From: Candidatus Rokuibacteriota bacterium
GTDB lineage: Bacteria; Methylomirabilota; Methylomirabilia; Rokubacteriales; CSP1-6
Assembly (NCBI GenBank): GCA_016179965.1
Contig: JACPCF010000022.1
Span: 1-33,640, forward strand
Reading direction: 5' to 3'
Length of the DNA: 33,640 nt
This document shows positions 29,108-33,640 of this stretch, one piece after another (the first letter of the stretch is position 1; each line of letters starts with the position of its first letter). Position numbers and translations under genes: made by a program. Below the pieces are notes generated by a model. That model worked only from the letters and a program-made list of their open reading frames with translations. It searched no databases and was not told where the DNA came from.

Positions 29108-30750
29108 AGCGCGCGTCCTGGCGTGACCTGCTCGTTGGGGTCTCCCTCCTCGCGCTGGCGGGCTGCGGCATAGAGGTGGAAGGGAAGGGGGACGCCCACC
29201 CGGCGCCGGCGCCGCCGGCCTACGGCGATACCTTCGTCGAGGCCTCCATCGCCGACATCCAGGGGTTGATTCCCAACATCACCTCCGACGGCGCCTCCCA
29301 CGAGATCGGGAACCTGATCTACGACGGGCTCATCAAGCGCGACCGGGACCTGAACCTCGTCCCCAGTCTGGCCGAATCGTGGCAGATCTCCCGGGACTGT
29401 CTGACCCTCGTGTTCAAGCTCCGCAAGGACGCCAAGTGGCACGACGGGTGGCTGTTCACCGCGGACGACGTGCGCTTCACCTACGAGACCATGATCCATC
29501 CGAAGACCCCGACCGCCTACAAGGAAGATTTCCTGCAGGTCAAGGACGTCGAAGCCCTCGACCCCTTCACCGTCCGCGTCACCTACGCCAAGCCCTTCGC
29601 CCAGGCGCTGGAGACGTGGCAGATGTGGATGCTGCCCCGGCACCAGCTGGCCGGGTACGTCCAGGGGGGTGTCCTGCGCGAGGCGCCGCAGAACCGCCAG
29701 CCGGTCGGGAACGGCGCCTACCGGTTCGTGGAGTGGAAGAGCGGGGAGAAAGTCGTCCTGGCGGCCAACCCGGATTACTTCGAGGGAAAGCCGTACCTCT
29801 CGCGGATCGTGTACCGGATCATCCCCAGCCAGTCCACGATCTTCCTCGAGCTGAAGGCCAAGGGCGTGGACTACGCCGGCCTCACGGCCATCCAGTTCGT
29901 CCGGCAGACCAACTATCCCGCGTTCCGCAAGGCCTACTCCAAATATCAGTACCCGGCCAACGCGTACACCTACTTCGGCTTCAACCTCAAGGATCCGCGC
30001 TTCGCCGACCGGCGCGTCCGGCAGGCCTTCGCCCACGCCATTAACAAACAGGAGCTGATCGACGGCGTGGTCCTCGGGCTGGCGCGCGAGGCGACGGGAC
30101 CGTACAAGCCCGGGACCTGGGCCTATAACCCCAACGTGGCGCGGTATCCCTACGATCCGGCCCGGGCGAAGGCGCTGCTCGCCACGGCGGGGTGGAAGGA
30201 CACCGACGGAGACGGGGTACTCGACAAGGACGGCCAGCCCTTTTCGTTCACGATCCTGACCAACCAGGGGAACGAGGAGCGGAAGAAGATCGCCGAGATC
30301 ATCCAGCAGCGCCTCCGGGAGATCGGGGTGGCGGCCGAGATCCGCACGCTCGAATGGGCCTCCTTCATCAAGGAGTTCGTCAAGAAGCGGCGCTTCGAGG
30401 CGATCATCCTCGGCTGGGGGATCGGCCTCGACCCGGATCAGTACGACGTCTGGCACTCCTCCAAGACCGGGCCGGACGAGCTGAACCACGTCTCCTACGT
30501 GAACGCCGAGGCGGACCGCATGCTGGAGGTGGGGCGCGCCTCCTGCCAGCGCGACGAGCGGAAAAAGTACTACGATCGGTTCCAGGAGATCCTGGCGGAG
30601 GACCAACCGATCGTCTTCCTCTATTTCCGGGACGCCCTGCCGGTCGTGTCCTCGCGCGTGCGCGGGATCGAGTCGTCCCCCAACGGCATCACCTACAACT
30701 TCATCAGGTGGTACGTCCCGAAAGGGCTGCAGCGGTACACCGCCGGCTAG
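29104..30750 (+). CDS. ABC transporter substrate-binding protein (peptide/oligopeptide, SBP_bac_5)
   Basis: Lipoprotein leader LLALAGCG; LIYDGLIKRDRDLNLVPSLAESWQIS...FKLRKDAKWHDGWLFTADDVRFTYE...NGAYRFVEWKSGEKVVLAANPDYFEGKPYLSRI. Confidence 0.95.
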   Translation: MKRASWRDLLVGVSLLALAGCGIEVEGKGDAHPAPAPPAYGDTFVEASIADIQGLIPNITSDGASHEIGNLIYDGLIKRDRDLNLVPSLAESWQISRDCLTLVFKLRKDAKWHDGWLFTADDVRFTYETMIHPKTPTAYKEDFLQVKDVEALDPFTVRVTYAKPFAQALETWQMWMLPRHQLAGYVQGGVLREAPQNRQPVGNGAYRFVEWKSGEKVVLAANPDYFEGKPYLSRIVYRIIPSQSTIFLELKAKGVDYAGLTAIQFVRQTNYPAFRKAYSKYQYPANAYTYFGFNLKDPRFADRRVRQAFAHAINKQELIDGVVLGLAREATGPYKPGTWAYNPNVARYPYDPARAKALLATAGWKDTDGDGVLDKDGQPFSFTILTNQGNEERKKIAEIIQQRLREIGVAAEIRTLEWASFIKEFVKKRRFEAIILGWGIGLDPDQYDVWHSSKTGPDELNHVSYVNAEADRMLEVGRASCQRDERKKYYDRFQEILAEDQPIVFLYFRDALPVVSSRVRGIESSPNGITYNFIRWYVPKGLQRYTAG

Positions 30751-31743
30751 ATGCTCACCTACGCGCTCCGGCGGCTCGCGCTGGCCCTCCCACTCCTGAT
30801 CGGCATCACCTTCATCTCCTTCTTTGTGATCCAGCTCGCCCCCGGGGGGCCGTTTGATTTCCTCATCAATCCCGACGTCGCCAAGCTGGATCCGAAGATC
30901 GTCAAGCAGCTCGAGGAGGCCTACGATCTCGACAAACCCATCCACATCCAGTACTGGAACTGGCTCAATCGGATCGCGCGGCTGGACTTCGGCCGCTCCT
31001 TCGCCCCCGACGGCAAGCCGGTGCTCCAGAAGATCAGCGAGCGCCTGCCGATCACGCTCTTTCTGAACGTCATCGAGATGCTGCTGATTCTAGCCCTGGC
31101 GGTCCCGATCGGTGTCCTCTCCGCGACCCGCCAGTACTCCATCTTCGACAAGGTCACCACCGTGTTCGTGTTCGCGGGGTTCGCTACCCCGGATTTCTGG
31201 CTCGCCCTGCTGCTCATGATCCTGTTCGGCGTCCAGCTCGGCTGGCTGCCGATCTCCGGCCTCCGCGACATCAACTGGGAGTACCTGTCCTTCTGGAAGC
31301 AGCAGTGGGACTTCCTGAAGCACCTGATCCTGCCTATCACGGTGGCCACGTTTGGCGGCCTTGCCGGGTTCTCGCGCTACATGCGTCAGAGCATGCTCGA
31401 AGTGATCCGGCAGGAGTACGTCCAGACGGCGCGCGCCAAGGGGCTCTCCGAGCAGACCGTGATCGGCAAGCACGCCCTCCGAAACGCGCTCCTCCCGGTC
31501 GTGACGATCCTGGGGCTGTCGCTGCCGGGGCTGATCGGCGGCAGCGTGATCGTCGAGTCGATCTTCGCCATCCCGGGGATGGGGCAGCTGATGGTGCAGG
31601 CGGTCTTCTCGCGCGACTACCCGGTGATCATGGGGAACCTGGTCATCGTGTCCACTCTCACGCTCGTCGCCAACCTCCTGGCCGACATCTCCTACGGGCT
31701 GGTGGACCCGCGCATCCGGGTCGGCCGCCGCGGAAGGCGGTGA
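30751..31743 (+). CDS. peptide ABC transporter permease (DppB/OppB-like)
   Basis: [36 protein letters not shown]...[33 protein letters not shown]...[28 protein letters not shown]. Confidence 0.96.
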   Translation: MLTYALRRLALALPLLIGITFISFFVIQLAPGGPFDFLINPDVAKLDPKIVKQLEEAYDLDKPIHIQYWNWLNRIARLDFGRSFAPDGKPVLQKISERLPITLFLNVIEMLLILALAVPIGVLSATRQYSIFDKVTTVFVFAGFATPDFWLALLLMILFGVQLGWLPISGLRDINWEYLSFWKQQWDFLKHLILPITVATFGGLAGFSRYMRQSMLEVIRQEYVQTARAKGLSEQTVIGKHALRNALLPVVTILGLSLPGLIGGSVIVESIFAIPGMGQLMVQAVFSRDYPVIMGNLVIVSTLTLVANLLADISYGLVDPRIRVGRRGRR

Positions 31744-31747
31744 CGGG

Positions 31748-32641
31748 ATGGCCCCGCGCTCCCGCGGCGAGATCCGGCTGTTCTGGCGGACGTTCTCCCG
31801 CAACCAGCTGGCCTGTGTGGGAGGGGTGGTCGTGGGACTCCTGGTGCTCCTGGCGGTGTTCGCGCCGGTCCTGTCCCCCCACGACCCGAACCGCCACGAC
31901 GTCAAGAAGGTCCTCGCGCCCCCCTCCCGGGCCCACCCGCTTGGGACGGATCAGATCGGCCGCGACGTGCTCTCGCGGATCCTGTACGGCTCGCGGGTGT
32001 CGCTGGCCGTCGGGTTCGTCTCGGTGGGCATCGCCACGGCGGTCGGCGTGCTCCTGGGCGCCTCGTCCGGCTACCACGGGGGGGTCGTGGACGGGGTGAT
32101 CATGCGCCTCGTGGACCTGATGCTCGTCTTCCCGCGCTTCTTTCTCCTGCTCGCCGTCCTGGCCTTCCTCCAGCCGTCGATCTGGACCATCATGGCGGTG
32201 ATCGGGCTCACCGGGTGGATGGGGGTGGCGCGCCTGGTCCGCGCGGAATTTCTGTCGCTCAAGGAGCGCGAGTTCGTGATCTGGTCGCAGTCCATCGGCG
32301 CGAGCGCCTTCCGGATCATCTGGCGGCACATCCTTCCCAACGCGATGCCCCCGGTGCTCGTGGCTATGACGCTCGGGATCCCCGCCGCCATCCTCACCGA
32401 GTCGGGCCTCTCCTTCCTCGGTCTCGGCGTCCAGCCCCCCTACGCCACGTGGGGGAACATCCTCAACGATGGCAAGGACTCCATCGAGATCGCGTGGTGG
32501 CTGTCCCTCTACCCGGGCCTCGCGATCCTGATCACGGTGCTCTCCTACAACCTGCTGGGCGAGGGAATCCGGGACGCGCTCGACCCGCGCCTCCGGCAGG
32601 CCGTCGGCCGCTTCGTCCACCTCGTCCACCTCGGGAGGTAG
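31748..32641 (+). CDS. peptide ABC transporter permease (DppC/OppC-like)
   Basis: AHPLGTDQIGRDVLSRILYGSRVSLAVGFVSVGI...RIIWRHILPNAMPPVLVAMTLGIPAAILTESGLSFLGLGVQPPYATWGNIL. Confidence 0.96.
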   Translation: MAPRSRGEIRLFWRTFSRNQLACVGGVVVGLLVLLAVFAPVLSPHDPNRHDVKKVLAPPSRAHPLGTDQIGRDVLSRILYGSRVSLAVGFVSVGIATAVGVLLGASSGYHGGVVDGVIMRLVDLMLVFPRFFLLLAVLAFLQPSIWTIMAVIGLTGWMGVARLVRAEFLSLKEREFVIWSQSIGASAFRIIWRHILPNAMPPVLVAMTLGIPAAILTESGLSFLGLGVQPPYATWGNILNDGKDSIEIAWWLSLYPGLAILITVLSYNLLGEGIRDALDPRLRQAVGRFVHLVHLGR

Positions 32642-32644
32642 GCG

Positions 32645-33622
32645 CTGGAGCTCGTCTCCCGCCGCCGCTTCCTGGGGCTCCTGGCCGGAGCCACGGCCGG
32701 ATGCGCGGCGCCGGTCGTGAAAACCTCCCGCGAGGAAGTGGCCGCGTTCCCGCTCCTGGACGCTCACTCTCACTACGTCGGGCGCCGGGCGGAGGGCGCC
32801 GGCTACACGGTGGCCGACCTCCTCGCCGCGATGGACGCGGCGGGGATCCGGCGCATGGTGGTCCTCGGATTCGGTCGGGAGGTCGTGCCCCAGCTCGCGC
32901 GCCAGTATCCCGACAGGTTCATCCCCTCCTACGCCGGCGACGTTTCCTTCGGGGCTCGCCAGCTCCGCGGCGAGATCCGGGACGGGACCGATCCGCGGGT
33001 CGTGGACGCGATCGGGGAGGAGTTCGAAGCGGCCCTCCAGAGCGGACGCTACCGAGGCGTGGGCGAGATTCACACCTACGCGCTCCCGATTCCCTCGGCG
33101 ACAACTGGCGGGGCGCCGGCGCCGGGCTCCACCATTTCTCCGGATTCCCCCCTGGTCCGTCGCCTGCTGGAGCTGGCCGGCCGCTACGGGGTGCCCATCA
33201 ACATCCACTGCGAGAACTACGGCGCGGCGGAAATGGCGCGGGCGGTGCGCGCTCACCCGAAGACGCGCGTGGTCTGGGCCCACACCGGCAGCGTGCTGAG
33301 CCCCACGGAGATCCGACGCTTCCTGGACGAGCTCCCGAATCTCTCCTTCGACCTCTCGACGAAGAATCCGGCCTGCTGCCCGCGCGGGTTCCGCGAGCAC
33401 CCGCTGATCGTGACGGGCGGGGCGCTGGAAGAGTCCTGGCGCGCCCTCCTGGAGGGCTATCCCGATCGGGTGCTCGTGGGCGTCGATTTCTTCTCGACGG
33501 CGCATCTGGCCCGAGCGCGAGACGCGGGGGAGTACCTGCGGGGGATCCTCAGCCAGCTCACCCCGGCCACGGCCCGCAAGCTCGCCTTCGAGAACGCCGC
33601 GCGCCTCTACGGCCTGCGCTAG
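32645..33622 (+). CDS. amidohydrolase family protein (TIM-barrel metal-dependent hydrolase) with Tat/lipoprotein-like leader; non-standard CTG start proposed, conservative GTG start at 32717
   Basis: LLDAHSHYVGRR...YRGVGEIHTYALPI...INIHCENYGAAE...VVWAHTGSVLSP...RVLVGVDFFS; upstream in-frame LELVSRRRFLGLLAGATAGCAAPVVKTSRE with SD-like GGGAGG before CTG 32645. Confidence 0.75.
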   Translation: MELVSRRRFLGLLAGATAGCAAPVVKTSREEVAAFPLLDAHSHYVGRRAEGAGYTVADLLAAMDAAGIRRMVVLGFGREVVPQLARQYPDRFIPSYAGDVSFGARQLRGEIRDGTDPRVVDAIGEEFEAALQSGRYRGVGEIHTYALPIPSATTGGAPAPGSTISPDSPLVRRLLELAGRYGVPINIHCENYGAAEMARAVRAHPKTRVVWAHTGSVLSPTEIRRFLDELPNLSFDLSTKNPACCPRGFREHPLIVTGGALEESWRALLEGYPDRVLVGVDFFSTAHLARARDAGEYLRGILSQLTPATARKLAFENAARLYGLR

Positions 33623-33638
33623 TCGGCCTGCGCTAGTC
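33611..33638. repeat. perfect 14-bp tandem duplication across amidohydrolase stop codon
   Basis: GGCCTGCGCTAGTC twice (33611-33624, 33625-33638). Confidence 0.9.
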
Positions 33639-33640
33639 GT

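Noticed and set aside
29098-30945. 615-aa - strand ORF
   Set aside because: Antisense shadow of the substrate-binding protein gene; low-complexity translation.
31658-33505. 615-aa - strand ORF
   Set aside because: Antisense to the permease and amidohydrolase genes; His/Arg/Glu-rich shadow translation.

Overview
High-GC bacterial chromosomal window, mostly housekeeping and co-directional on the + strand. Left part: a MmgE/PrpD-family gene (runs off the left edge) and an alpha/beta hydrolase on the - strand, then a dienelactone-hydrolase-like gene and a VOC/glyoxalase-like gene on +. Next come tRNA-Ala(GGC) and tRNA-Leu(CAA) on -, with a LAGLIDADG-type homing-endonuclease-like ORF that reads in frame into the tRNA-Leu gene, and an isolated tRNA 3'-half on +. 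The central part is an 11-subunit complex I operon (nuoABCD-HIJKLMN, no nuoEFG) with a NIPSNAP-family gene between nuoC and nuoD. It is followed by a TetR regulator with a near-perfect palindromic operator, an ECF sigma factor and a GrdB-family gene. Then rplU-rpmA-obgE-proB-proA-nadD-rsfS, a DksA/TraR-type zinc finger gene, a LapA/LapB-like TPR gene, comF, gap-pgk-tpiA-secG, a peptide ABC transporter (SBP plus two permeases) and an amidohydrolase. The most striking observation is that the GrdB-family gene (17221-18084) is split by an in-frame UGA in a conserved-looking U-x-x-C motif (IPV-U-PVCHQSGG). A strong stem-loop with a GGC apical loop follows immediately, so it is a candidate selenoprotein with a bacterial SECIS element that ordinary ORF calling truncates. 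Secondary findings: an in-frame palindromic 21-bp tandem repeat inserted in pgk, the HEG/tRNA arrangement, a probable CUG start with a Tat/lipoprotein leader on the amidohydrolase, and several structured intergenic elements. All family assignments come from reading the translations; no database search was run.
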